DNA of 64,000 bases from a marine gamma proteobacterium HTCC2148 (GCA_000156295.1 DS999226.1:148781-212780); one strand, 5' to 3'. Numbered from the stretch's first letter, positions 27,116-35,883 are shown. Notes: generated by a model not told the origin, from the sequence alone. Made by a program: numbers and translations.

Positions 27116-27639
27116 TAAAGAAACGCAACAACCCGCTGGACCGCTTTGCCCGAGACCTTTCGCCGGGCGTTTTAGAATGGATAGGGGTTCGACCTGAGCG
27201 ACGTGGCAATTTGTTAGAAATGCAGCGGGTTGTCGCCATCGCCGGCGCTGGTCTGGAAGGCGATCATAGAACCGAAAAAGCCAATGGCTCTGCGCGCCAG
27301 GTCACTATCATCTCTCGCGAGTTTATTGCGCAAATTATGCACTACAGCACAAAGCAGGACATTCATCCCGGCCTGCTTCGCCGCAACCTGGTGATCTCGG
27401 GCATCAACCTTAATGCCCTGCGCCACCAGCGCTTTGAAATTGGCGATGCGCTGTTTGAGGCTGGCGCGCTGTGCCACCCTTGTTCTCGCATGGAAACAGC
27501 GCTCGGCAAAGGCGGTGTGGCGGCTATGATTGGGCACGGGGGCCTGTGTTGCAAAATCTTACGAAGCGGCAGCATCGCCTTGGGCAATACTGTTGAAGTA
27601 AGACCAGAAGGTGAAAACCTGGACTTGTTCACGTCTTGA
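27112..27639 (+). CDS. MOSC-domain protein
   Basis: A 175-residue protein with a MOSC fold: GLEGDHRTE...SARQVTII, RRNLVISGINLNAL, and the conserved Cys region CHPCSRMETAL. MOSC domains bind molybdenum cofactor sulphur and are found in YiiM-type N-hydroxylated-substrate reductases. Its start overlaps the EamA stop (ATGA, 27112-27115), giving translational coupling. Detoxification of hydroxylated purines or other N-oxides is possible; the link to the peptidases upstream is unclear. Confidence 0.82.
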   Translation: MIKKRNNPLDRFARDLSPGVLEWIGVRPERRGNLLEMQRVVAIAGAGLEGDHRTEKANGSARQVTIISREFIAQIMHYSTKQDIHPGLLRRNLVISGINLNALRHQRFEIGDALFEAGALCHPCSRMETALGKGGVAAMIGHGGLCCKILRSGSIALGNTVEVRPEGENLDLFTS

Positions 27640-27713
27640 TTGGCACACGTGGCAGTTGCATCGATGGGAATGGAGCGAGCCGCTTGTTGAATCACTCAAC
27701 TACCAACAATGAA

Positions 27714-27737
27714 TATAGCGAGGGGCCCTTTGCTATA
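27714..27737. terminator. Hairpin between convergent genes
   Basis: Arms tatagcgagg and the ctttgctata side pair with two G-U wobbles, giving a stem of about ten pairs that overlaps the stop codon of the minus-strand serine hydrolase. No T tract follows, so this is a possible bidirectional transcript-end structure rather than a clear intrinsic terminator. Confidence 0.3.
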
Positions 27738-29031
27738 AGCCGGCAAACGCGAGTGCTTTTGCAACATACAACGCAATAGGGTGCTCGCTGTACTCGCCGG
27801 GTTCATTCTGTGAAAGCAGTACGCCTACCAATCCGCTCTCTGGACTCACGAAAAAGTGCGTACCGAAGTAACCGGCCCACCAGAAGTCACCGGTGCGGTC
27901 CGGAGTGAGACTGGCATCTGCGTCTGCTACCACGGCAAAACCCAGACCCCACCCGATGCCATCGATCCCTTCTTCGCTGAGAACCCCAGATGCCACGTGC
28001 AAGTCTCGCATTTCACGCAAGGTATCTTCGCCTATAATCCTGGTGCCGAGGTATTCGCCGCCATTCCACAGCATTAAGGCAAATCGCATATAGTCGCCAG
28101 CGGTCGATACCAGCCCGCTGCCGCCCTCCGGATAGTCAGTATCGCTATCTGGCACGACGGGAATAAGATCTCCTTCCCTGCTGTGTGTATATACCGTTGC
28201 CAGCGTTGACCGCTCAGCTAGCGAGGGCAAGTAACTCGTTTCATTCATCCCCAAGGGAACAAACACGTTGTCATTCAGGTAATCGTCCATTCGCTGCCCG
28301 GAAACAATTTCTACCACGACGGCCAGCACATCGGCGGACCAGCCATAGCGCCAGCGAGTGCCGGGCTCTTCGAACAGCGGAAGTTCCGCTATGGTTTCAA
28401 TCCGTTCCCGAAGCGTACCTGATGGCAAGGTACGCGGCCCACTCGCCTGCCAATATCGCCAGAGTTCTGTTTCTTGATCTCGTCCTGGACCGATTCCCGA
28501 GGCAAACATGAGGAGATGACGAACCAGGATCGTCTGTTTGACCGGCACACTCAAAAACTCACCGTCTGAACCGCGGGTTTGGTGGGTTGCCACCCGACTA
28601 GCACTGAATGCGGGGATAAACTTGGAGACCGGATCGTCCAACCCCAGAAGCCCGCGTTCCACCAACTGCATGGCTGCAACGGCGGTAACCGGTTTAGTCA
28701 TCGAAGCAAACCGCATACGGGTGTCGAGTTCCATGGGGCGCTTACTTTCGATGTCTGCCCAGCCGTAGGCATTGGCATAAACAGGCACGCCCTCATGCGC
28801 GAACATTACGACATACCCTGACCGATTACCGCGCCACGTATCCTGCCGTAAATAAGCGTCTATGGCGGCCCTGCTCCACCAACTCAAGCCAGCCCCGGAT
28901 TGATCAGACCCGTCCACTAATGGCACGTTAGTTTCAAGGGACTTTCCACTGCAACCGAACAAAATAAACGCAGAGGCAACGATAAGGACAAGGGCAGACG
29001 CCCCCCTCATGGTTTTAGCACTATCAAGCAT
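27733..29031 (-). CDS. Beta-lactamase-fold serine hydrolase lipoprotein
   Basis: A 432-residue serine hydrolase of the class C beta-lactamase / esterase EstB family. The start is ATG 29031 with GAAGAG 9 nt upstream; GTG 29058, ATG 29052 and ATG 29010 are alternatives. A lipoprotein signal ends in LFGC. Motifs: S-x-x-K in FASMTKPVTAVA with the nucleophile Ser, Y-S-x-N replaced by RYGWSAD (Tyr present, Asn not obvious). The third motif (HTG/KTG) is not plain. It is likely a penicillin-binding-like or esterase lipoprotein in the outer membrane or periplasm. No resistance role should be assumed. Confidence 0.85.
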   Translation of the reverse strand: MLDSAKTMRGASALVLIVASAFILFGCSGKSLETNVPLVDGSDQSGAGLSWWSRAAIDAYLRQDTWRGNRSGYVVMFAHEGVPVYANAYGWADIESKRPMELDTRMRFASMTKPVTAVAAMQLVERGLLGLDDPVSKFIPAFSASRVATHQTRGSDGEFLSVPVKQTILVRHLLMFASGIGPGRDQETELWRYWQASGPRTLPSGTLRERIETIAELPLFEEPGTRWRYGWSADVLAVVVEIVSGQRMDDYLNDNVFVPLGMNETSYLPSLAERSTLATVYTHSREGDLIPVVPDSDTDYPEGGSGLVSTAGDYMRFALMLWNGGEYLGTRIIGEDTLREMRDLHVASGVLSEEGIDGIGWGLGFAVVADADASLTPDRTGDFWWAGYFGTHFFVSPESGLVGVLLSQNEPGEYSEHPIALYVAKALAFAGL

Positions 29032-29300
29032 GTTAGCCAACTCTTCTCGCATCGTCACGAATGCCGATCACTGTCGCGGTGAACGACTACAACATTAACC
29101 ATGCCACCAGCGCTTTCGGCTTTCAAACACTCTTTGTAGATACGAGCAAACGATGCGAAAGCGTAGGCTTCGAGATTGCCCGGCGACTCTCTGCACCATG
29201 GGGGCGACTAAAACAGGTGGGCAAGACTGCTGTGGATGGCAGTATCTACCGATTCTGGGCTGCTGACGAACGAGACTACCCCCACGAGATAACCCAGCCC

Positions 29301-29615
29301 TCAGTTACTCGCGAGGGACTGTGCCCGTTGATTGAACCGTATCAGTGTCTGGTTGTATTTCTTAGCGGTCTGGAATGCCGAGTCGACAAAGAAGTTGTGC
29401 TTCATGTCACTGACCTCTTTTCTCGGGCAGTCCAAGAATGCCGCCACAGAATCGACATAAGCCTGCGCGTCCACCTGGGCCTGCTCTATTTGCAGCCTCG
29501 TGGCGGTGGCACCTTCCGGCATGGAAGGCACCTCAGTGGGGAGACCCGACTGACAATCTGCGCCGGCGTTCATTGCGATAACCAGTGCTGGCACTGCAAG
29601 AAAAACTTTCATCAT
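29301..29615 (-). CDS. Hypothetical small secreted protein
   Basis: A 104-residue protein with a short signal peptide (FLAVPALVIAMNAGA, cut near residue 19) and an AAAGGA ribosome site. ATG 29615 or ATG 29612 may start it; 29612 has the better spacing. The mature part is helical with two Cys residues (DCQSG and LDCPRKE) that could form a disulphide. No family recognised. The plus-strand open frame over the same stretch (29061-29651) has no ribosome site or domain and is treated as its shadow. Confidence 0.65.
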   Translation of the reverse strand: MMKVFLAVPALVIAMNAGADCQSGLPTEVPSMPEGATATRLQIEQAQVDAQAYVDSVAAFLDCPRKEVSDMKHNFFVDSAFQTAKKYNQTLIRFNQRAQSLASN

Positions 29616-29801
29616 ACGTCCTTTGGATTCGGGTGCATCGTCTGTGCGTGAGCGTCCATGTCATTCATACTGCCGCCACCCGACTTTGGAGCACTCCCGG
29701 GCAACGCAAAAACCGGACAAAACCTGGAACCCGACCAGCTACGGCTGTATTTGAAGAATGCTCTACAATGCTGTGCGTCGGGCCCTTAAAGACGCGACCT
29801 G

Positions 29802-30332
29802 CTACAAAACTCCTTCGATCGCCAGTTCCAACACCTTGCTGTCTGGCGTGGTACCACCGTCAAAGTGCTTGACCACATCGCCGGAAGCGTTCACCAGGTA
29901 CTTGTTGAAGTTCCACCCGGGGGCCTGACTTTGCTTGGCGAGCGCCTGAAAGACAGGATTTGCTTCCGGGCCCTTCACGTGACTGGGAGCGAGCATGGTA
30001 AACGTCACGCCATAATTGACGAAACAAACGTCGGCGGCGCTCGCTTCATCTTTTGCTTCCTGCCTGAAGTCGTCGCTGGCAAAACCAACCACTACGAGGC
30101 CCTGTTTGCCGTATTTTTGGTGCAGCGCTTCCAGTCCTTTGAACTGTGGCGTATACCCGCAGTGGCTAGCAGTATTCACAATTAACATCGGCTTTCCTGC
30201 CTGAACCTCGCACAGATTGGCCTGTTCCTTAGAATGCAGCTTCCTCATCGAGCCCTCCAGGAACTCGGGGCAGGCAGCCAAGCTGAAGTTGCTAAGCGAA
30301 AGAAAAGCGAGTGCTATCATGTATCGATACAT
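29802..30332 (-). CDS. Periplasmic glutathione-peroxidase-like thiol peroxidase
   Basis: A 176-residue protein of the glutathione-peroxidase family. ATG 30332 is chosen because AAGGAGC sits 7 nt upstream; a longer frame to 30428 lacks this. An export signal to about residue 20 ends in LAAC (C21), which could be a lipobox or a Sec cut site. The peroxidatic Cys58 is in NTASHCGYTPQ, and W140-N141 are present; the catalytic Gln position of the usual SNQF is Asp (SDDF, 86-89), as in some periplasmic relatives. It removes peroxides using thiol reductants in the periplasm, a partner to the exported KatG. Monocistronic. Confidence 0.85.
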   Translation of the reverse strand: MYRYMIALAFLSLSNFSLAACPEFLEGSMRKLHSKEQANLCEVQAGKPMLIVNTASHCGYTPQFKGLEALHQKYGKQGLVVVGFASDDFRQEAKDEASAADVCFVNYGVTFTMLAPSHVKGPEANPVFQALAKQSQAPGWNFNKYLVNASGDVVKHFDGGTTPDSKVLELAIEGVL

Positions 30333-30550
30333 ATCGTTGCTCCTTAAAATAAGTTTTAACTTAACCCTTAAAAGATACGCACAGGAATCGACAACAGTTC
30401 TGCGAGTGGCCTCAAAAAGCCTCCACACTAACGTTGCTATCTCTTTACTTCCCTGCGGCGATTCTATAGGTTCGAGTTACCGCTAAATAAGGGCGGAATC
30501 ACGACATCACGCATAAGTACAAGAATTATCACTCACTAGTAGGATAAATT

Positions 30551-30994
30551 ATGAATATTCAAAAAATATTAGCTGCAGTAACCTCCGCTGTGTTGCTGCT
30601 CTCACTGTCTGCGTGTAGCAAAGAAGACATGGATAAGGCCGCGAGCCAGGTCACTGACACGGTAGACGCCGTTGCAGAAAAAACAGAAGCAGCAGCCGAC
30701 GCCGCTGGCGACATGGCAGCTGACGCAGCTGAAGCCACTGGCGAAGTCATGGCTGATGCGGGCGCCGCTGTTGAGGACGCAGCCGAAGCCACTGGCGACA
30801 TGGCAGCTGACGCGGCTGAAGCCACTGGCGATGCGATTGGCGAGGCAGCAGAGGCAGCTGAAGCTATGGCTGACGATGCGATGGATGCCGCCGGTGAAAT
30901 GGCAGAAGATGCAAGCGCAGCGGTTGAGGGTGCAGCATCGGACGCTGCCGATGACGCCAGCGCCGAAATGAACAAGGCTATGGGCGACCACTAA
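30551..30994 (+). CDS. Alanine-rich helical repeat lipoprotein
   Basis: A 147-residue lipoprotein: signal with lipobox LSAC (Cys22), then an almost uninterrupted Ala/Asp/Glu-rich helix (AADAAEATGD, AAEAAEAMADD) without aromatic residues. It resembles small coiled-coil envelope lipoproteins of the Lpp/LEA type. Nucleotide-level direct repeats (30705-30744 and 30792-30831) are part of the same pattern. AGGA lies 7 nt before ATG 30551. A membrane-spacer or stress-protection role is possible. The antisense frame (30559-30975) also lacks stops, but only because of the periodic composition. Confidence 0.75.
   Translation: MNIQKILAAVTSAVLLLSLSACSKEDMDKAASQVTDTVDAVAEKTEAAADAAGDMAADAAEATGEVMADAGAAVEDAAEATGDMAADAAEATGDAIGEAAEAAEAMADDAMDAAGEMAEDASAAVEGAASDAADDASAEMNKAMGDH
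30705..30831 (+). repeat. Direct repeat of 40 bp (period 87 bp) in the lipoprotein gene
   Basis: Copies at 30705-30744 and 30792-30831 differ at one base (gacgcagctg versus gacgcggctg) and encode the GDMAADAAEATG segment. A partial third copy lies just before the second. The period of 29 residues indicates growth by internal duplication. Confidence 0.75.
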
Positions 30995-31014
30995 GCCTCA
31001 ACCAGCAGCAAAAA

Positions 31015-31038
31015 AACGGGGAGACGTCACTCCCCGTT
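31015..31038 (-). terminator. Hairpin with T tract on the minus strand
   Basis: Arms aacgggga (31015-31022) and tccccgtt (31031-31038) are perfect complements around an 8-nt loop. The A run at 31011-31016 gives a T tract when read on the minus strand, so it is a good terminator for leftward transcription. No such gene lies immediately to its right, so it may instead block antisense transcription or act as a 3' hairpin for the plus-strand lipoprotein gene. Confidence 0.5.
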
Positions 31039-31055
31039 GAAAGCACTGCCTTGCC

Positions 31056-31484
31056 ATGCGAGAACCATCGCTACCAACGGTTGCAAGTTGGTTAGGAAGA
31101 GCCGGTTTACTGCCGTTCATCGGTCTCTCCCTGGCCACTTATCTCGACCCCGAGCGAGGCAATGTGTGGCGTACCGTGCTGGCAAGCTATGCGCTTTCCA
31201 TCCACTGCTTTCTTGTGGGCGCCTGGTGGGGAATTTCACTTATCAGGCGTCACTGGATTGTCCTGCTTATCAGTAATGTGTTTGTACTCATTGCATTTTT
31301 CGGTCATATATTTTTAGCGGTTGAAACATTTTTGCTACTTTGCGCGCTACTTTTTCCATGCACACTCATCATTGAAAGACTGCATCCCCTGTTCGAGCCA
31401 CAACCTATTTACTATGCACAACTCAGACTGCAACTCACTGCGGTAGCAACCACTGCGCTATTGTTAGCAGCAAACTCACAATGA
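31056..31484 (+). CDS. DUF3429-family membrane protein
   Basis: A 142-residue inner membrane protein with four to five helices; WLGRAGLLPFIGL near the start and SIHCFLVGAWWG match the DUF3429 family of unknown function. It is 12 nt upstream of an MDR oxidoreductase and probably co-transcribed with it. No catalytic motif is seen. Confidence 0.8.
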   Translation: MREPSLPTVASWLGRAGLLPFIGLSLATYLDPERGNVWRTVLASYALSIHCFLVGAWWGISLIRRHWIVLLISNVFVLIAFFGHIFLAVETFLLLCALLFPCTLIIERLHPLFEPQPIYYAQLRLQLTAVATTALLLAANSQ

Positions 31485-31496
31485 AAAGGATTTAAC

Positions 31497-32501
31497 ATGC
31501 AGGCAATGACACTCAAGTCGCCAGGCGGGCTGGATCAGTTGAGCCTTAAGAATATCGAACCCACCGTACCCGGCCCCGGTGAGGTACAAGTTGAGGTTAA
31601 AGCCAGCTCACTCAACTTCCACGATTACGTAGTAGTTCTGGGTCTACTGCCCACTGATGATGGCCGTATACCTCTGTCAGACGGCGCCGGTATTGTAACT
31701 GCGGTCGGCGAAGGCGTTAGTAAGTTCCAGGTAGGAGATAAAGTGTTGAGCCATTTTTTCCCGCTGTGGCAAGACGGCAGACCCAATTTCGAACGCATTC
31801 AGGGTGTTCCTGGCGACAACGTAGACGGCTTCGCCGCGGGCAGCGTTACAGCCGCAGCCAGCACATTCAGCCGAATGCCCCGTAATCTTGACTTCGCAGA
31901 GGCTGCGACGCTTACCTGCGCCGGCCTTACCGCATGGCGGGCGCTAATGGTAGAAACACACTTACTTCCCGGTGATTGGGTACTCGTCCAGGGTAGCGGC
32001 GGTGTTTCGGTCTTTGCCCTGCAGTTTGCAAAAATGATTGGCTGCCGTGTCATTGCAACCTCTTCTTCCGATGAAAAGCTTGAGCGCCTCAAACAACTGG
32101 GCGCCGACGTATTGATTAATTATAAGCAAACGCCAGAATGGGGCGACAAGGTACTGGAACTCTCTGGTGGTCACGGCGCTGACCTGGTTGTTGAAGTTGG
32201 CGGTTCGGGCACGATTGCCCAGTCGGTGCGAGCGGTCGCATTTGATGGATGTATCAGCATGATTGGCGTGCTCACTGGCATTTCAGGTGAAGTACCCACT
32301 GCTGAGCTGTTTCAGAAGAATGCTCGAATCCATGGTATTACCGTGGGTAGCCAACAGCACCAGGCCGATATGATCGCCGCTATTGAAGCCAATGATATTC
32401 ATCCAGTGATAGATAGTCGCTTTGAACTTGCAAAACTGGCCGATGCCTTCCGCCTGCAAGAGTCACAGCAGCACTTTGGTAAAATCTGCGTAGAAATCTA
32501 G
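31497..32501 (+). CDS. Zinc-independent MDR oxidoreductase (quinone oxidoreductase-like)
   Basis: A 334-residue medium-chain dehydrogenase/reductase: GroES-like N-domain (SLNFHDYVVVLG), the Rossmann segment VQGSGGVSVFALQFAKM (about 160-176) and EVGGSGTIAQS. Zinc ligands typical of alcohol dehydrogenases are not seen, so it is nearer to quinone oxidoreductases and enoyl reductases. It would act with NADPH on quinones or enones. GG(A)TTT-type spacing from the previous gene is short; the gene ends 14 nt before a good intrinsic terminator. Confidence 0.88.
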   Translation: MQAMTLKSPGGLDQLSLKNIEPTVPGPGEVQVEVKASSLNFHDYVVVLGLLPTDDGRIPLSDGAGIVTAVGEGVSKFQVGDKVLSHFFPLWQDGRPNFERIQGVPGDNVDGFAAGSVTAAASTFSRMPRNLDFAEAATLTCAGLTAWRALMVETHLLPGDWVLVQGSGGVSVFALQFAKMIGCRVIATSSSDEKLERLKQLGADVLINYKQTPEWGDKVLELSGGHGADLVVEVGGSGTIAQSVRAVAFDGCISMIGVLTGISGEVPTAELFQKNARIHGITVGSQQHQADMIAAIEANDIHPVIDSRFELAKLADAFRLQESQQHFGKICVEI

Positions 32502-32514
32502 CGATTAGTCCGTC

Positions 32515-32533
32515 GCCGGGTTCCCCGGCTTTT
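32515..32533 (+). terminator. Intrinsic terminator after the MDR oxidoreductase
   Basis: Stem gccggg (32515-32520) and cccggc (32524-32529) with a three-base loop ttc, then tttta. Good stem, short loop and T run in the plus direction, at the convergent junction with the SDR gene. Confidence 0.85.
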
Positions 32534-32564
32534 ATCACACTTGCTACGCCAGTAAATGCGCTGT

Positions 32565-33425
32565 TCAGGCATCAGCTTTAAAAGCACTTTCCATATCCAA
32601 AGCTGGCGTAGCCAGTGAGGATAGGTGCCTGGCGCGTTGTTCTGCCATCATTTGAGTCATTTCGGGATGGGTAGAGACCCAGAATTTGCCTGCTGACAAT
32701 TGCTGTAAAATAGTTTGCGCCGCGGCTTCAGCACTCATTCCATTGGTGTCGAGCAAGGCCATCATTTGCTGTCGATGCTCCGCCGCCACAGTATCAAGCT
32801 GCTCTTCAATACACTCGAATATCTGCGTCTTTACTGGACCCGGCAGCACAGCTGATATTTGCACATTCGCCGACTTCATTTGCATTTCGAGATGCAGGCA
32901 CTCACTAAACGCCAGCACCGCGTGTTTACTCATTACATAAGACGCCTGTATAGGTGCGATACTAATGCCAGCAATCGATGACATATTAGCGATGACACAG
33001 GGTTGGCCAGAATCAAGCATTGCAGGTGCAAAAGCATTGACGCCGTTCACTACCCCGTGAACATTGATCCCAAGAATCTTCTCCCACTGCGCGGTTGGAA
33101 TCTCCCAACTGAAGCCAAGGGTCTCTATGCCGGCGTTATTCACCAGCAGACGGACGCTGCCAAAATGCTCCCGCGTTTTTGCCGCTAAGCGTTTCATCGA
33201 AGCAGCATCGGCAACATCAGTAGCAACCGTTAGCAACGAGGCTCCCTGCGCGGAAAGATCAGCTGCCACTCGCGCTAGACCTGCCTCATCGATATCGGCA
33301 AGTACCACTTTCATACCTAGGTGCAATGCCGCTTCGCGCGCTAACGCTTCGCCAATGCCTGCGGCGGCTCCAGTGATCACCGCGACACCACCCTGCAAGT
33401 TTACTGCCGATGCTTGGTTATTCAT
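32565..33425 (-). CDS. Short-chain dehydrogenase/reductase (SDR)
   Basis: A 286-residue classical SDR. ATG 33425 is used (AGAGG 6 nt upstream); a GTG sits immediately before it. Motifs: TGAAAGIG (18-25), NNAG (96-99), N121, S149/S150, Y163 and K167. D44/D46 in LADID suggests NAD(H) preference. It would oxidise a secondary alcohol to a ketone or the reverse. It lies 33 nt downstream of the HSL hydrolase and shares a strand with the Baeyer-Villiger monooxygenase, a set that fits alcohol -> ketone -> ester/lactone -> hydrolysis. Confidence 0.9.
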   Translation of the reverse strand: MNNQASAVNLQGGVAVITGAAAGIGEALAREAALHLGMKVVLADIDEAGLARVAADLSAQGASLLTVATDVADAASMKRLAAKTREHFGSVRLLVNNAGIETLGFSWEIPTAQWEKILGINVHGVVNGVNAFAPAMLDSGQPCVIANMSSIAGISIAPIQASYVMSKHAVLAFSECLHLEMQMKSANVQISAVLPGPVKTQIFECIEEQLDTVAAEHRQQMMALLDTNGMSAEAAAQTILQQLSAGKFWVSTHPEMTQMMAEQRARHLSSLATPALDMESAFKADA

Positions 33426-33458
33426 CACAACCTCTTTTTCACTGTTCTTGATGGCCCC

Positions 33459-34328
33459 TTAATCACACAGCATTGATTTCATGTGCGCGAGCCTCTGGGT
33501 CTTGCCCTGCGTCGAAATTTCGCAATCCACGTGATCATAGCCATGCACAGCAGCGTCGATCATGAATTGCCTTACCTCAACGCCAGCATTACTCAGGGCT
33601 TCCCCATAGGCCAAAGCCTCGTCCCGCAGGGGGTCAAATTCTACACATTCAATATAGGCGGGCGCGAGACCCTGAAAATCGTTTCTGTGCATGGGCGAAG
33701 CATACGGGGGAGGCGGCGCCGGATAGGGCGAATCGTGCAAATAAACCTTCCACATAACAAGGTTGTTGTGGGCATTCCATAATGGGGTGTCATGGAACTG
33801 GGTTGCCGAAACCGTCTTGCAATCGCTATCAATAACCGGATAAATCAGCAATTGCGTGCGTATTTTTTGCGGCAGTCCTGCTGCCCGGCTTTCATCGTAG
33901 GACTGCTGCGCCACTGAGGCTGCCAGACAACCTCCCGCACTATCTCCCATAACAGCGATACGCTCGGAGTTTACCCCGAGAGTCGCCGCATTGTCATAAA
34001 CCCAATCAAGCGCAGACACACAGTCGTTCAAAGGCCCGGGGAAAGCGACCTTGGTGGACACACGGTAACAGACGAAAAAAATACGCACCTGCAATTTCTC
34101 TGCGTAGGCCTCTACCTGCTTCAAGTGCCCTGCCCCATAGCTCATAAAAAAGCCACCACCGTGAAAATAGACGATCGCGGGGGCTGAACCGGTGATCGAT
34201 TCGGGGGCTATTTCGATGACTTTAAGCCGATTACCCTCTCGCCCCTGAATCACGTGGCTGGTGACAGATAGTCCGTCATTCCAGCGGTGGAACAGTCGGC
34301 TACAAGAAACCAAACAAACTGAGGGCAC
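33459..34328 (-). CDS. HSL-type alpha/beta hydrolase (esterase)
   Basis: A 289-residue hydrolase of the hormone-sensitive-lipase family. Oxyanion-hole motif HGGG (56-59), nucleophile S130 in GDSAGG, acid D232 (EFDPLRDE), base H262 (AVHGYDH) form a complete triad. The start is GTG at 34328, with an in-frame stop about 33 nt earlier and no strong ribosome site; the N-terminal part before HGGG is somewhat short for the family. It probably cleaves esters or lactones, and the adjacent BVMO could make the substrate. Confidence 0.88.
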   Translation of the reverse strand: MPSVCLVSCSRLFHRWNDGLSVTSHVIQGREGNRLKVIEIAPESITGSAPAIVYFHGGGFFMSYGAGHLKQVEAYAEKLQVRIFFVCYRVSTKVAFPGPLNDCVSALDWVYDNAATLGVNSERIAVMGDSAGGCLAASVAQQSYDESRAAGLPQKIRTQLLIYPVIDSDCKTVSATQFHDTPLWNAHNNLVMWKVYLHDSPYPAPPPPYASPMHRNDFQGLAPAYIECVEFDPLRDEALAYGEALSNAGVEVRQFMIDAAVHGYDHVDCEISTQGKTQRLAHMKSMLCD

Positions 34329-34416
34329 GTAAAACCCACGTACTACCTGAAATTTTTATTCGAGGTAAGCGAGCGAACGCGGGATCGATTTCGTAGGGAG
34401 AATTCTTCATCAAATA

Positions 34417-35883
34417 TTAGCCTTTTAGCATCAGAAAATGGCGCATGTCCGGTTCTTTCATCGCTTCAACAAAGCGCGAGTAGTTCCATGGCCAACTGGC
34501 CGGCACTCCCTCGGCATCAAGATACCAACTCTGACACCCGCCCGTATACCAGATCGTTTTCTTGGCTGCCTCAACCCGCGCCTGATCAAAGTCCTGAGTT
34601 GCCTGGGCAGATGGATAAACTGCAAGGCACTGCCCGTCTCGCACCAAGTCCATCAGTTGAGCGATGTAATCCCACTGCAGTTCGGCAATATCGATCAGTG
34701 AAAAGTTGCCCACGGGACCATTGGGGCCATTAAGCATAAAAAAGTTGGGCATACCGGGCATTGCAACGGACAAGTAGGCCACTGGCTTTTGCGACCACAA
34801 ATCTTCCAAATCGACGCCATCAAGGCCAGCAACGTGCATGGGACGCACAAAACGGTCAGTACGAAAGCCCGTCGCAAAAACGATGACATCACATTCATGC
34901 AATTGGCCATCGCTGGTACGGATACCCTTTGCCTCTGCGCACACGATCTTCTCTCGTACCAATTGCGCGCAGTCCTTCTGTATCGCCTGATAGTAATCCG
35001 GCGAAAAAATTAGCCGTTTGCACATGGGTTCGTGATCCGGCGTCAGTTGCTCTCGCAGCTTGGGGTCCTCGATACTCGCCGTCAGATTTTCTCGGCAAGC
35101 CTGACTCATAAACCATGAGCCCTCAGACTCAGGATCAGTCAGCGCTTCGGTATAGCGCTCTACACTGGCGCTGTAGCCCTCGAAGTCCATCGCTTGGGCA
35201 AGCGCCTCTGGATCTGCACGAAATGCCGCCCTCTCGGCCTCTGTGTAATTTCCATTTTCCACCGGCATAATCCACTGCGGGTTGCGCACAAAATGGCTGA
35301 CCTCTATGCCTCGCCTGGCCAGGCTTGCAATTATTTGCACGCCTGTCGAGCCCATCCCAATTACCGCGATTCGCTGACCTTCCAGGGGCTCAGAATGGTC
35401 CCAGCGAGCGCTGTGAAAATGCCGGCCTGCGAAGCAGTCCAGGCCCGGCAATTTAGGCTCATTGATGTGATGAAGCACGCCGGTTGCGGCGATCACTATA
35501 TTTGCGCTGTCACGACGGCCGTCACTGAGTTGCAGTTGCCACAAATGGTCTACGAATAGAGCCTCTGTCACCTCCGTATTAAACTCTATCACCTCATGCA
35601 GGCCATAACGGTCTGTAGTGCGCTCGAAATACGACTGTATCTCTGCGCCACTCGAAAGGTGTTGGCTCCAATCCGGGTTGCGCTCAAAACTGAAGGTATA
35701 ATGATGCGCTGGCACGTCACAGGTCAGCCCTGGATAGGTATTCTCCCGCCAGGTACCGCCAACAGTAGCCGCTTTCTCATAGATTGCGATATTGCTGTAG
35801 CCCGCTTCGCGAAGCTTGATTCCTGCAAGAATACCGGCCATGCCGGCTCCAATCACTACCACTCGTAATCTCTTATCTGGCAT
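34417..35883 (-). CDS. Baeyer-Villiger-type FAD monooxygenase
   Basis: A 488-residue flavoprotein monooxygenase. N-terminal FAD-binding GAGMAG (12-17) with VGGTW, the second (NADPH) Rossmann GMGSTG (176-181), and between them the type I BVMO fingerprint FAGRHFHSARWD (151-162; FxGxxxHxxxW[P/D] satisfied). It should insert oxygen next to a ketone with NADPH and O2, giving an ester or lactone. First gene of a minus-strand set: BVMO, then HSL esterase (88 nt gap) and SDR (33 nt gap). This resembles the cyclohexanol/terpenone degradation logic; substrate unknown. Confidence 0.92.
   Translation of the reverse strand: MPDKRLRVVVIGAGMAGILAGIKLREAGYSNIAIYEKAATVGGTWRENTYPGLTCDVPAHHYTFSFERNPDWSQHLSSGAEIQSYFERTTDRYGLHEVIEFNTEVTEALFVDHLWQLQLSDGRRDSANIVIAATGVLHHINEPKLPGLDCFAGRHFHSARWDHSEPLEGQRIAVIGMGSTGVQIIASLARRGIEVSHFVRNPQWIMPVENGNYTEAERAAFRADPEALAQAMDFEGYSASVERYTEALTDPESEGSWFMSQACRENLTASIEDPKLREQLTPDHEPMCKRLIFSPDYYQAIQKDCAQLVREKIVCAEAKGIRTSDGQLHECDVIVFATGFRTDRFVRPMHVAGLDGVDLEDLWSQKPVAYLSVAMPGMPNFFMLNGPNGPVGNFSLIDIAELQWDYIAQLMDLVRDGQCLAVYPSAQATQDFDQARVEAAKKTIWYTGGCQSWYLDAEGVPASWPWNYSRFVEAMKEPDMRHFLMLKG

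Noticed and set aside
27733-29031. Beta-lactamase resistance gene
   Set aside because: The S-x-x-K motif exists but the other motifs are unlike true class C beta-lactamases; a general serine hydrolase call is safer.
29061-29651. 196-residue plus-strand open frame
   Set aside because: It overlaps the signal-peptide gene on the minus strand (29301-29615), has no domain and no ribosome site, and looks like a shadow.
30559-30975. Long antisense frame of 138 residues in the alanine-rich lipoprotein gene
   Set aside because: It results from the periodic Ala-codon composition of the plus-strand gene; no start signal or family is visible.
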